In this document: piece by piece, positions 12,896 through 27,600 of the stretch | Numbering within the stretch: position 1 is the first letter of the stretch | Layout of the letters: every line of letters begins with the position of its first letter | DNA from: Pelodera strongyloides | Lineage: Eukaryota > Nematoda > Chromadorea > Rhabditida > Rhabditidae | Assembly (NCBI GenBank): GCA_036852015.1 | Contig: JAANDG010000529.1 | Span: 39,495 to 103,494, forward strand | DNA length: 64,000 nt | Reading direction: 5' to 3' | Notes under the pieces: generated by a model | The model's input: the letters and a program-made list of their open reading frames with translations, nothing else | Database searches by the model: none | What the model was told of the DNA's origin: nothing | Translations under genes and position numbers: made by a program

Positions 12896-13816
12896 CGTGT
12901 GTTTTGGAAAATAATTCCATTCTAACCGTGAGTGGCCATACAAAAAAAAAACATAATTTTTTCCCCAAGTTCACTCTTTGTAAACCTCCAAAATAGCGCA
13001 CACCTGGCACACGGAATTCGCGAAATAAACAAGGTCGGAGTGCCCAAGATTCCGGTTCACCACCCACCGACAATGTTTCTCATACCTTCGCCAAACTAAT
13101 TCAAAGTTACCCAGTTATGTGGAACCAAATTCAGAACATACAAATTGATTTATCCAACAACTGCACATTCGAATTCTGCTTGAACACCTGTGACCTGTCT
13201 ATGGGATATTCACTGATGTATACCACATCTATTTCTGTTCTTCTGTTATACTTTACTTCTCTCGTAGCGATGCGATCTTTCAACATGTCTCATAAATTTA
13301 AAACATTTAATCCAACATACCACTTTCATTCACAAATTGGTGAAGTACAACAAAATGAATTTTTTTTTTGAAAAAACCAGATGGAATACCTGTATTAGTC
13401 GCAAAGTGAACAAAGTACCTACTTACGCATTATACATGAGGATTTGAAACGATAACTATAATGAGCGCAAATGAAATGTGAAAGTAATGTAAGTGAGAAA
13501 AGTAATCAAGATCTAAAATAAGCAATTCACACGGAAGTACAATAGAGCAAAGGTAAAAGTAAACAAATGGGCTGCACCACTGTTTCTCGCTACAATACAA
13601 CTTCGATAATCAGCCGTAAATTTTCCACAAATAGTGCAAGCACATTTAGAAAAAGTATCGTAATCACAGATAATTCTTTTCATAAAAGAAATGTTCATTA
13701 GCTTATAATTCTTAGCAAACAACCGGATCAGAATATAAACGAGATCAATTATGGTACAAACTATAAAACCGTAAACTATAAAATCAAATTAATGTTTTGT
13801 GAATAAAGATCTAAAT
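12896..13816. other. Intergenic DNA downstream of POLE
   Basis: AT-rich DNA with no recognisable exon. It should contain the POLE 3' UTR on the minus strand immediately left of 13817. No clear AATAAA was found on that strand close to the stop codon. Confidence 0.45.
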
Positions 13817-16800
13817 TCAAGAGGCCAGCCCTTCAATCCACTGGCACAATTCTGAAGTTTGGGAAAGTCCTCTCAGCTCTCCAACGGTTGCTGCCACCTA
13901 AAAAAACAGTGAGAGTAAAATCCATTATAAGTGAGCTCGTCACCCACGAATCAGCATCGTGCATGTGAAAAGTACTTAGCTGGAAATGATTATCGAAGAT
14001 AAACTGATCGACATTTGAAGTGCCTTCGAATATGGCCTGGGAATACTACAATTATCATAAATTGATGAAAATCGCACCTTTGCATTCTTCAACAGATCCT
14101 CCCTTTTCAATGTGTTACCGTACGATCCACTGCACGAACAATACTCGGATAGCGTGTCACGCCGAACCTGAATAGAATTGCCATAACAATTCAAACAACT
14201 TGATTCACTGAGTGTTTCATAGGGACTGATCCTTGATATGAGTACTGAGTACTGCAGAGATCCAAAATCCAAAAGAACAGTAACACAACTGCGTTTCTAG
14301 CTAGCTGCACATAACAAACATACTTGCATAAGATCTTAGAAAACAGTTAACTACATACTTCACATACAACACACAAAAAAGGGAAATTCTGAACTGACCA
14401 TTTTGCACTTCTCGCAAACGTGATCTTGTAGCAGATAGGCAGAAAGTAGAGCATTCAGGCGCTCACACAACATTCCGTCGAGTTGCACACGGTCGAAAGG
14501 CTAAACAACATACAAATACATCTGGGCACATTAAAATAAACAATTATCTGACCTACAAGAGAATAAGCAAATAGCGAAATCATCTTAGCTAACGTTTCAT
14601 ATAATATACACAAAAGCCCGCCCACCTTCTGACATCCGGGACACACCCACGCACTCTCATCGCACAAATCCACATCATTACTCAGAGAACAGGACTCGCA
14701 GAAGATCGCTGGGATGAATCTAAAAACGAGTGACTTACTCACTTAGCCTCATTAACATGAATGTCTCATGATTTTAGATGATTACATACTTGGGTACTGT
14801 ACTCCGATTAGTGTACTGTAACTGTACTCACAGACTGGTTGCTTCCAACTTGGGTGGTCGATTGTCGAGCATTCGATTCAATTGCTCGGAAAGCGATTCC
14901 ACCGCGTCCTCGCACTCTTCATCCAGTGACAGCACTTGACACACGGCCGACACTGAAACAAGAACAATAATAAGACATATGATTGTCATTGCTATTAATA
15001 TTATTATTAGAACATGGGGGTGAAAATGACGCAAATGAGAATGTTTCATGCTCAAAATATTACACCCGGTTTTCCGAACAAAGTGTTTCTTGACACCTTG
15101 ACAGTGCAATATTGTACACCTCAATAAACCATAACACTTACCAAAGGATGCAGCCGCCTTCGAATGTTCCTCCACCTTGCCTTGAGTCAATGCACTGACA
15201 ACTCGGAAGATACGGCTAGCCATCTGCAAAAATACAAAATAACACATAACTACTCGAATTTTACCTACACCTTGTTTCTCCAACTATCTCAAATAGTACA
15301 CAAACAACAATGAATTTGAGAAAGACAAAAATGATGCATAGTAGTTTTATGCCCACTCCCAGCAACTATACAAAACTGACCGCATTCAACAAGATATACG
15401 ACCGGGCCGCAGTACTTTCTTCCGTTGTTGTCGCTTCCTGTAAATGTACGCGTATAAGTTCACGCGGAAGCAAACTGATGAATACAGAACACCACAAATC
15501 ACTTGATACTTGTGAAAATGCTCAACAGGTAAGCGATTAGCCGGGACTTGACTAATAATAAAGTTACAGTAATCCCCAGCAGATCAATAAAGATGAGACC
15601 AACCATGGTCTCAAATTCGTTCCTCCACAGTAGGCAGTATCCGATTGCAATTCGGTGGAATTCCTTCTGAATCATTTCTTCTTGCGGAAGTGCATCACAT
15701 AAACGCCAACGACTCTGAAATGAATACTCTGACATACTTGGGTAAATGCACAGGTTACGAACGATGCTGTCGCCGTACAGAAATCTCACAGTTGCCATTA
15801 CTCTTTTATTTGAAAGTGGACTGAAAGTCCACTGTGCTTGTGATTTCAAAATGATGAAAATCACTCACTCACTCACAGAGCAGAATATTGATCTATGACA
15901 TGCAAAATAAACCATACCACATGATTAGGAGCACTTGCCGCCGGTCGTTCCACAACCTCTTCACACTCTCCGTCTCCAACTTCCTTGGATGGCTCTTCGA
16001 CCAAGATTCCTGCAAATAAACCTTGTAGTAATGTATTCATGCTAGATCAATCGAGGGATTGCCAGGAAACCCCCGCCCACTTAATATCATAAAATATATT
16101 TAAAGTTTTACAAAATCTTACTGTACTAGAAAAACTCACCACTATAGTTGAACTGATCCTTCCAAAGCAGCGTACTGTAAGTATTCACCACACTGATGTG
16201 CACTGACGAAAATAGTGGGTGTTTGGAGAGGGTGGAGAGAAGAGATGTTGTGAATACTGACGCCTGAGAAACTGTCTTCTTGCCTAGAAACAAAAAGATG
16301 AATCTAACAAAAAAGACAACACCACAAACTACACAAACTCCATCTCTTCAAATTATAGTATAGACTACGATCAGCTCACCTGTATTCAACAGTATTTTGG
16401 TCGGACTGGCATGGATCACATTGGCTCCCAATCGATCAATTTCAGTGGACAAAAGAAGGCACAACTTTCTCTCCAAAACGGAAACACTCCGTGCAATTGC
16501 TGGGTCATACAGGAGTGCAGCAGGCGAGTGCAGCCACCTGAACGATAAAAGATGAACGTTTTGTTTAATAAATACTTGTTAGCTGTTTAATCCTAAGGAA
16601 CGTAAGAATACAGATCCAGGTAAAGAGACCTATAAAAGATAATGTTGCATCTACCCTACATAATAATGCATGTAATGAGGAGGTATGGCAGTCTTCACTT
16701 CTTAATTAGGCCGTAGGCCCTCTACTGGACAAAAGAGAACATGGTTGCACTACACTAGTGTTTTAATTCTCTCTTTAGTAAATGGAAAGTTTGTTATAAA

Positions 16801-19800
16801 TGTCGAATGAACTAACCTATGCAATCCGGCCACCATATGATCAGCCCATACATTGCCGTGGTGTGCAATCTCCTGAATGCATCCTTGCAACATGCATCTA
16901 AAACATTCAGCACAAAATAGGTGAAGAAAATCAAACTTCCACTTAGTCTCTATAACAAATGGAGAGGAAAAAATCCCGCCATGTGTGAATGTGATTAATC
17001 GACATCGATTACGAAAACATTCCCCTTTTCTCGAGAAATTCAGTAATCAAAACTAACTTGAGAATCCGGACGGCTCCATCCACAGCTGCACCCTCGTCAT
17101 AAGCCGATATCGTGTTCTTCAAGCCGTGAATCGAATTGCTGGGCAGTGGTGCCACAGATTCCAGTGCCACGGTGTCATCTAAACACAAAACAAGTCAAAC
17201 CACCATAACGGTTACAAAAGTAGCATTTTCCCACTAAAATCGTTGTATTAATTATTTTACGTGCATACCGCATTATGCTCGTCAAAAATCACTCACAGCA
17301 AGATACATTTTCAAAGGAATTAGTGCATAAACATTGCCGGAACGTGGAACATGAAGACTGATGATCTTTCGCTACCAGGAAGTGTTAGAATAGTGAATAT
17401 CAATTAACAACATATGTTTGATCAACCCACCAGCGCCCTCGGCCTCCAGCAATCTGGAACGATGTACGATTGCAGAAACAGCAATCGCTCCCAATTCCAG
17501 CTCCACACATACCGTACCACCTGGAGAAATTAATGTTTAAAATTAATTTCAAATCAAAGTTCACTCGGTACACAACTATAACATTCAAATTACAAAGACA
17601 GAAGAACGAAGAAAAGTGAGAATATTTCAGCCCACGATTTTTGTCATTTAGACAACATTAGTAAAAATTACAGTGACAATTTTGAACAACATCAAGAAAA
17701 CAAAACTAACAAAAAGAGGGTTTGTTGATGAGAACATCCTGGTCCTCCGTCAGTGGTTTCCAGTCAACAGAGAGACGGATATCGTCCAATTCCTTTCCAC
17801 CCAAATCTGGCCTAGAATTGACAGACGAAGTTAACATTTATTAGCATAAGCACACACCCATATGGGTGGAAATCAATAGAAGTACCAATAAACTGTAAAT
17901 GACAATGAGAAGTAAAGTACAAATTATTAAAATAACTTCCGGCACAGATGAAAAATGCAGTGTTTCAACACTGTTACTTGTAAGATTGGCTCATTGGTTT
18001 ATGTTTCTACGTCAATTGACAGATTAATTTACACGACGTCTCACAAGTGAAAATTGAGCGTCTTGGTGAGCAATACGACACAAACAAAAATGAGACCATA
18101 GACCTAGGCACAATGAACCGTATCGTACAGGCATCCAAACAAATGCGCATATTCATTATTCTAACACGTAGACTAACTGTACCTGCTCGAAGGTGATGCC
18201 CACAATGCGTATCCAGCTTCTCGGAGACTTCTCGCAAAGAAGAGATCGAGTCCGAATTGGACAGGATCCACAGGAATATTGCCAAGGGGGATGTGGAGAT
18301 ATCGGGACCATTGGACGTATTCCTGAAAGCAGTTATCTTCTGGCTCTGTTTATCGTGTCTTTACTCTTTACCAAATCGTAGTTTACGTAATTCTATAAAA
18401 GAAGACTGGTATGAGCAGAATTAAGAATAAATAAGGATTATCTACACGATATAAAGGAAGGGTTTAAAGCTTACGTATAGCGTCGAATACGAGTTGAAGA
18501 AGTGTTGAATACTCCTCCTCGCCACAACTTTCTGCCATTCCAGTGTAGAGAACAGGGTCGACGGTTCACGGACAAGAAGCTGGATGAGAAAAAATAATAA
18601 TAATGAGGTTTGCAAGTATGCTGAAAATTTACCGTATCTTGGAACAACACGAAAATATTTTTTTTTTAATTTTCATGTTATATATGCAGGTTTCGAAATA
18701 CGGTAGTATTGACAGAATCACACCGAATTTTTGGGATAATTGCAAACTCCATAAGAAATACAGGCAGTTCCAATCAAGACACTAAATGACATGCTACTTA
18801 CAACTAGTTTCCGAAACACAACGTTTACACCGCTAAGATTCTCGGGAAATACAAACCTTGACATGGGGGAATAGTCCCATTGCTGGGACTCTGGCCACCA
18901 ATGTATTGCGTGACTCGTCCGCCAACAGGACCAACATGGTGGGACGAGTAGTGGCACGACGGATTGCTCCCACCACCTGCAAAACAAAGGCTACGATACT
19001 TCAAAGAAGTTTAAACTATATATTTGGATTCAAAAATGTTAAAATGTTTATGTTGAATAACTGCAACTTGCAACACACGAGCAGGTTTACATCACTGTGC
19101 GACAAGGGGACGATTTGACAGAACGGATAATTAGCACGCAAGCCAAGAGACTAGACATTAGTGTTTAGACTCATACACAAACACGAACCTTTCCAATCTC
19201 CTTATATGCATCGGCCTTCTCAAAATACAAGAACTTGTGCACGTGGAATTTCATTTTCTCGCGAACTCCGGCCAACATCTGACTATTTCCCGGTTGCTCC
19301 AGACTAGAATCGTTACAAAAGTTACTCATAAACCATACGGCAAATCGAAATAAAATAGTTCGACCCTATAAACTTGGAACATCAATACAAAACCAAAATC
19401 TTGCCAGAATGAACGAACTGACTTCTCTTTATAAAGCGCGTCATAGGTCTTCTCCATGCTCGGAATCTGTGCCACTCCGGTATGAAGGACAAACACATGG
19501 GCTTCCGAAGTGGATGGATCGAAGATCGCCCAGAAAGATCGGTCATCCTAAAGGGGAAGATCGATTAGTGGAAGGACAACATAGTCACAACCAATTGGAG
19601 AACTCGATACCCAATTTAATTAAAGCGAAATACCGGCCGGTTTTTGAAACACATTGCGTAGCCTACACGTACACCCGCTTTCTTACGCAGTATACGCAAA
19701 TGAGCAAAAATTAGAATAAAAACTTGACCCCAATTAGACCCCACGTTGCATAAATGCATAGGAATGCGAGTACTTGAGACACGTTTCAAAAACCGGCCGG

Positions 19801-21639
19801 TATTTCGCTTTAATGTTCTGCCATAAAAGAGAATGAGGTCCACTGAGATGTGACTCACCTGGGAATACTTGTAAACGAATATCGATCGAATTGATCCATC
19901 AGGGAGATAGTCAGTGGGTGCGGAGGAAGGGACCATCTTGAGACTGGACAGAGGCCACATCGAATGTTCACTAGGACCCACCACCCGACACACACAACCC
20001 AGAGTGGCGAGCAGATTAAACGAGAGGGGAGTCTGGAAGAATAATAATTCATGGAACAATAGTGATCTGCAAACTAAAACAGCTCTCCTTCTAAATTAAA
20101 GATAATCACTACCTGAGACTCATAAATTCCCTCCATCTCCGCAGTGCACAATTGTGAATTCACAGACGACATCAGCGTCTCGAATCTAAGAGACATTCAT
20201 TCTCATAAATATGCAATGTTTCAGTGACTGTATGACGTATGAACATGTCAAATAAGGAATTTTACCCGAACAAGGAGATGAATAATCAAAATTGAGCAAG
20301 AACTTGACAAAACTACACAGCAAACTGTCGTAAAACAAAGAGGAGATAAATCGCAAGTAGAAGTGAAAATAAAAAAATATGACAAGCCATACAATGGACG
20401 TCTGAACTCACTTCTCCTCATTAATATTGTGCTCATATAGATAAAGTGACTGTTTCCTGTGAGGGAGAATCCTCCTCACGGTCTCCCCCTTCTCCCTCGG
20501 TTGTTCTTGATTGACTAGCAGACAACGCTCCACACGAACACCGTACTGTAACATACAGAACTAGTGAGTTCAAATGAGAAAGAAGGCCTAGAGCCAGGAC
20601 AACGGGTAATACTCTATACTCCCTTCAATACTCCCATTCCAGATTCAACAGACAGTTCACCATTCACCAACCTTATTCATCTGTCCATCGACTGTCGCCC
20701 AGAGGTTGAAAACGCCCGGCTCTCGGGTCTCTTCCACTGACAGCACCTAACAATGAGCAAACATTACAACTGATCAACCACACACTCCAATTTGCTGACA
20801 ATTCAACAGATCACATATTTAGTTACAATGACACACCCGTATGGTCGAGAACATACTATCTTACCTTATGACGTGTTAGAAGATAAGAAAAGACAGATCA
20901 TAAAGTAAATGTTGGAGTCAATAAAACGATACAAACATGAAGTGGAGTATAATTCGTAAAAAAGAAAAACCCATAAGAACATGCGTCCAACCAACCTGCC
21001 ATGTCCTCGCCCTGGTCCGATCCCGAGTCACTTGCACCATTCGCTCAACGGCTGTAGAATTTTGTTCCCTTCTCCTCTCGCGACGTCCTGGAAGAAGTAC
21101 AAGTTAGGAGCCGCAAGTATTCCTCTGGGCTTGAGAAACCCCATTGGGATCAGCATCCAACCTCCAAATGGGCCTAGCAAACAAAGAAACCCAGAAACCC
21201 TACCTTTTCTCCACTTTGCCTTCAGAAATCGGATCCATTCGTCGAGTCCATGTTCCGCCTGGGTTTTCTTTTCCAAAGGCGCTTCAGTCGAGGAACAGTG
21301 TGAATTGTCTGCAAGTAACACTGTAACACACATTCATTATAACCTACTATTTGTGGATATAATTGGAGAGAATCACATTGCCTGATCACTGTTGACAAGC
21401 ACAAATTTCCTCTACCCAATTCTCCACCAGATACAGTATAAAGCGTCGAAAGGAACTTAGAACTAATGAAATATGATATGGAACTTTAAAATATTTCACT
21501 AAAAGATCCAAACCTATTCCCTTTGTCCTTTTTGGATCTTGATTCTCCTTGTCAATTTCCACGACTTCTTCTCCAGTGGAGGCTGTTCGATTACGCTTCC
21601 CATTAGAAAAGCCAGAACTTGACTGCGACTGGGACGAGC
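13817..21639 (-). other. POLE: POLE exons 38-65: C-terminal half and zinc modules
   Basis: Exon borders: 21514-21639, 21204-21308, 20996-21087, 20672-20746, 20412-20545, 20113-20185, 19859-20032, 19423-19547, 19189-19303, 18857-18976, 18475-18579, 18183-18322, 17711-17811, 17431-17520, 17058-17178, 16817-16897, 16380-16537, 16140-16283, 15918-16009, 15604-15714, 15381-15437, 15142-15223, 14832-14952, 14626-14719, 14399-14500, 14078-14167, 13944-14036, 13817-13897. Family landmarks include [10 protein letters not shown] and [10 protein letters not shown] (exon 49), [12 protein letters not shown] (exon 51), and the CysA and CysB modules in exons 61-63. The donor of the penultimate exon is weak (TGG|gtgacg) and is the least certain join. 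Exon 38 is a Ser- and acid-rich linker. Confidence 0.9.
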
Positions 21640-24600
21640 CTGCAAAGGGAAACAGTTTATTTCTGTTTATAAAAATGAAAAAGTCGTGTTGTGGTGGCGG
21701 GGCGGGGCACAATCATTGACGACTGATATGATATCTAACTGTTTATAAAAGTCAACATCATACTCGCTCTATCCAGGCTATAATTTCCATGCGTAATCTC
21801 GGAGATGGTCGCTTAGTTGAGAGTCGAACCGTAAATTACCACTGATACGTTTCACCCAAATCTATATATTTGCATTTGCCTCCGGAGATGGTCAAAGCCA
21901 GTCCGGAGATGGTCAAAGCCAATCCGGAGATGGTTGATGCGTAATTTTACGCATAGATTTATAGCCTGGCTCTATCGTTATCGATCTCTACTTGTCACCT
22001 GCTAAAATCTTGCTTGTATATATAATTGATGATAACTACTAGACTTATAAAATAAACCCTACTAGCTGCTTCCTTGGTCACTCGTTGGAACATATCCGTG
22101 ATTTTGGGTTGTAAATGTGCGTCCATTTTGTTTCGTATCTTGTTGTCCAGCCAGTCAGGATGAGAGATACGCGGCACAGGATTGGCGACGCCCTAATATT
22201 AATTACTAAATACCAGTCACTTGTTCGCACAACAATGCCGAATAAGAAGCTTTTTGAACTACTAGAAACACGCATATGCTGATGTCATAGGATAGGGTCA
22301 AAGCTTTTTATAACAATCCGAAAAAAAACTATCCTACGTCAGCTGCCAGCTCAGAGAACAAGTGAGCATGATAACAATCAAACTTATTACCTGCAGGGCA
22401 GCTGGTATAGTAATAATCTTCTGAATGCAACTGCCCATTCGTTCAATGTAATATTCCCAGTCAAGAATCTGCAAATCGATAAATGCATATACGACTTACG
22501 ACATTTAAGAGATATGGAGATCATACGCACTGCTGAATATATCATTACAGTTTCTAACTTCGCTCCGTCTATTCAGCAATAAGATGCTACACGTACACAA
22601 GATGCTTGACAGCTTGACTAAAAAAAGATTCCTGAAAACTCACGTCTCTGACATTTGTTTCTGCAGTGATATCGTGGTTTTTCGTCCACTTTCGCATGTA
22701 ATAGGACTTGACTGACGGTTCTGCCTAGAAAGAAGGAACCATTAGAGTCACCGTTATACCGCAATGCATAGAGTTGTATCATTCGTGTGTAAGAAAGAAA
22801 AACATATCACCATTTCCCAAGTTCAACAAAGCAAAGACCACAATTTAATTGCGCGTCAGTGCAGTGCAGAAACCAGAGAAACCAGGATTTCCAATAAAAC
22901 CTTACAAGTATATGACTGACCTGGAAGATAGCCAATGGGATTGCGCGCTCCGTAACAGGTGCACCGTGAGGAAATTTGGAGATGATAAATTGACAGGCAA
23001 GACCCGCATCCTTCACCATATCTGCACCGAGGAACTCGGCCAATCGTTTCGCAGTCGAAATGGAAGTCGATTTCTGACCACCGTAGTCCTCCAACTTTCC
23101 TAAAATGTCACTTAGCCACGTTACAACACAACACCAGTTTACCACCACACCGAACTTTACGAATCGGACATGAAAACGTAATATACAGTGAAACGCACAG
23201 TGAAAACAACACGGCAAATGTCTACATAAGTCCACTGAAAGTATTCAATGTAAAGTCATCAATCAAAATAGACAATTCTCAACTTACGGCTCATCGATCG
23301 GTTTTCAGCAATAAGGTCGAAGAGTTGGTGTTCTTCGAGGTCTTCTCCTGCACATAATGTTCATTTACAATTTACTAAGGGCACTATTAACGTATTAACC
23401 AACTTAATTATTACTTCAAAACGAACGGAATTAGGATGAAAGAAAAACTGGTGAAAACAAAATAACAAACCTTTTGTGAACAAAATATCCAACCATTTGT
23501 CCGCATCCTTAGCCACGCTTTCGTACAGCTAGAAAACAAACTTATAAGAAGTTACGACATTTGAACATCCATACATGCTCACACATAGCCTATCAACGGC
23601 TGACTGCAAAAGCTGCACATTAACATGGACAATAAATGAAAATTTACATCATTAAAGGGAAATCTACTCACCGACTGAAGATCGTGTCCGTTGAGAAACG
23701 AGCGAAAAACGCCGTCCTGCAATGGAAAGGAATTAATGTAATCAAAGTAGTAAACACAGCTGGGAGTTCGGAAGCTCCTGCACATGAGATATCACTTAAG
23801 TAAACGAGGAAATGAAATACATTAAGCTCACTTGGAAATACTTGATAATGTTCAGTTCTCCACGTCTCTTCAATTCAAATCCTTTCAGCTCGGCCATTGA
23901 GCCATCGAAATTGAACACCGCGTACCTGAAAATGCATTCTAATAATACAACGATATTTTGGAAATTTGGATATACTCCTAGCTTTGGAAACCTTCCCAGT
24001 GATGCCCACGGATTTTGATTTAACCAATTTGAACGAATGTGTCTTTCTTCGAACCAAAATTTCTTACTTCGATCAACAGAAATGAGGAAAACAAACGATA
24101 TTCACCAATAAAAGTCTAATGTTTCAGAGCATCACTATAAGAAAATCAGATTCGTACGAGTCAATTATCAATTAAAATACAAGCAAAAATGCGAAACCAA
24201 AAACATGATACCCACCTTTTCTTCAGCTTCTTGCCCTCTTCTTTACTGGCTGGCAGTAACATGCACAGATATGGCCCGTCAACCTAGGAACAACACATCT
24301 TGGTAAAATACAAGATAACTTAAACTTAAGATTAAAACCGTATAAATGTATGTAAACTATCGTTGACGTTCAACACCAACGCGTTTTTGATGAAGACAAC
24401 ATACATGGTTCAACATAGCATTTACCTCTTTACCGACACGCAGTTTCAATATATCCCGCGGCCCCGTTCAGAGGAATAACAGTACTTATTGGCATACCCA
24501 CCTCAAAATAGATAGTGTTCTCTTCAGAGGTCGTGTATGATCCATCCGCTTCGAGTTTGTGATACTGCTCGTTGGTGAATCCCTCGTGCACTAGGGCATT

Positions 24601-27600
24601 CAGCATTGCGGCTGGATAGGAGATGGCCACCTACAATACAAATACTACGTCGGTTAACTTATTAGCTAACAAAGAAAGGTGAATTATTCCTAAATCAAAT
24701 CGACATTCTAGTAGCACGAAACAGCTGATCACACTAATGAATAATCAAATAAAAGAAAAACACTAGTAATTCTTAGTTTTTGTGAAAAAGCAGTGTTGAT
24801 AGATTTTGTGTACAAGTTGATAGATATTTGTTGATACTGGGCACAATTTCAGCTATTCCTAATGTGACGCTTCTTACAGTCCTAAAAAACCGTTATGTAA
24901 ATGCCAAACCTTGTCCTTCTTCCATCCAGTCACTTTAAAGGTGAAATCTTCGGGGAAGCTGGACGGCAACAGACACCAGATTCCTGTAAAGTGCCAAGAA
25001 CTAGAAAAAAAAGAGACTAGATTAATTGTCTATCGGAGTATCGGAGGTCAAGAATCAACCGCATACCGGCTGTGCTTGTAAATAAAAACAGAACATGAAA
25101 CATTTCGTTTAGTGAAAGATAACCTAATGTCGCAGCTGATGTTGGTTAGCACAAATACACAAAGTAATGAGTAGTTCATTGATCCTTGAAATGTAAGTTG
25201 CTCACATCTCAGAAATCCAAAAGGCATGAGTGCTCAATCTCAAACTTCAAACCAAAGACGAATGATCAGCTAACCGTCTGTATCCAATTCCAACGGTTTT
25301 CCAATCTGCTCCACCAGTTTCCTTGCTTCCGTGATAATATTCGCGCCAGTGTGGCATACAATTCCGGCCATTTCCATAGAAAACCTGATATGAACAAAAT
25401 AAGAAAATTCTGGAAAAAAAATCCGCTCCTGAGTGTTCATCTAGAACCTAGTTTAAGAAAAAAACACATCAAATGGGAAGCATCTTCAAACGAATAAATT
25501 TGGTTTGACATTGAAAAGCGCTTCCAAGCGTACATATTGTTAAATAAATAGTTACAATTTCGAACATTCGAACTCCGCATTCGCCAATATAGTAAAAAGG
25601 CATCTTATTATATAAAGGAGAAGAGTTTACTTTTTTGTTTGTGTGAACATAACGAAATCTTTTCATAACGAAAATTTTCTATTGGCAAAGAGCATACAAA
25701 ATCTTTGCCGCTGGCGAGATTCGAACCCACAGCAGCGCACAATCTCTCGATTCATAGTCCAACGCTCTACCTGTTGAGCTATGCTAGCTTATATCAAGGG
25801 TAATCCTCTGCCCTATGCATCACCTTCAATGGCAAATTTGCATGGTAGTATTAGTCGAGTGGAGATCTCAATTGATTATTATACGTTTCCAGAATCAGAG
25901 ACGTGTGAATGTGTGGGAGGAGAAAAATACGAGATTTAACTTTTTACATTGTAGCAATTCTTTTTTAAATAGGGAAACAATCGGCCGAAGGCCGATTCCT
26001 CCAGTCGGAGAAGAGCCCGTAGGGCTCTTCGAACGGCTGGTGTATCATAGTAGAACCAACCATCTAGATCCCTTTCGCATCACATATCCATAAAACGAGT
26101 TGAGAATACATTTGTGAGCCAGTTGCAGCGATTCATACAGCACGCACAAAGCCTTTCCGGTTTTGATCTAAAATACACCAATTAATAAAAAAACAATGGA
26201 GGCCAGGAAGTCCGCAAACCTAATTCACACACGGAGGATTCGTGTGTCCCAGAAGCTCAAAAATAGGTATCTGACTAACCCGGAAACGTATCACTGTAGT
26301 ATTAAATAGTTACATAGTTGTTTAGAGTTGTTGTTAGTATTTCGTAGTTTGTTTGTTGGTTTGTGGGAGTGGCCTATTATGTCAGAAACCTCCGAGCTCT
26401 TGCAACGAAAGTGTTGCAAGAGTCAGTTGTTGTTTGAGACGTTCATTGAGGAGGACACAAAGGTCAGTCCCATTAGTTTTGGTTAATAAATATATTTTAC
26501 TAATGTTTTAGTTGGTTTATTTTAAGAATTGAAACACAACAACATAGGCTGGGGTAATAGAACCTACGCCCCAACTTATATGGCGACCATGCGGTAGATG
26601 TCTTTTGTGGAAGACAGTAATAATTTATATAATATTTATCTAGTTAGAAAACTAATTTTAGTGATTCACTAATTTAACTAGTATATGATTTACAACGTTA
26701 AATATGGTTTGCGATGTTTCCTAAAAATAATAGATATAATACAGACCGAAACGAGTGCACGCGTGATTGGTCTGTTGTAATTTAATTTATTTGAAATTTG
26801 TTAGAATTAATTAAGGATTTATATTGCGAAACCGTGACCATAATAATAATATGCATAACTGTAGGTAGTTTCTAGATAGTAATTTAAGTTATGCAGATTA
26901 AAGTAAATGTTGAAAGAATGGAAACTTACCTTGCTGGTTAAAATGAAAGAGATAGAGAGAGGTCAACTTGCGTTGTCCATGTTTGGAGTACCTATTGCTG
27001 TTATTTATTGAAGCGAAAATGCAAAAAGATCCATTTTTATGGCAGTGTTTCCGGCTAAACACTATGCGAATAATTATATGATGTGGAAGGTTTTGAGCAA
27101 GCTTGCATAATAAAGTAATGAGACCTCTCCGTACTCCACCATAGGACGTGTATTCTTGAAAATTGGGCCGGTTACTTAGGGGACGCCTTAAGTAAATGAT
27201 AATAATGAGTAATAAAATGATAAAGCCTAGGCATGTTTTGTTAAAGAAATAAACCAGAGAGTACTCCGGGTAAGTTCGTATGGTCATGAGTATATTTTAA
27301 ATAAGAAAGACTTTATTATCTATGCTTTTCTTTTGAAGGTTGCATATGTTTTCTGATCGTATTTTTGATACAAAAATGAGTAATTAATCACTTGTAGGTG
27401 TAAACATTTATTGCGTTGATGAGATTACAATTGCCTGCAGCAATGATAAATGATTGCCAGTGCAAACAAGTGAAGCAAGTGACCACTATTTACGTTGTTT
27501 TAGCAATATTGGCTTAGGTGAAGTGATCATATGGTGATATTTCGTAAATGATAGGTAATATTTCGTAAAAACCCTTGTGATTCTGAAGCTAAGAATATCC

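Noticed and set aside
25706..25790. Functional tRNA gene on the minus strand
   Set aside because: A and B boxes are present, but acceptor-stem halves do not pair and the downstream tail is shared with dispersed repeats; treated as a SINE head.
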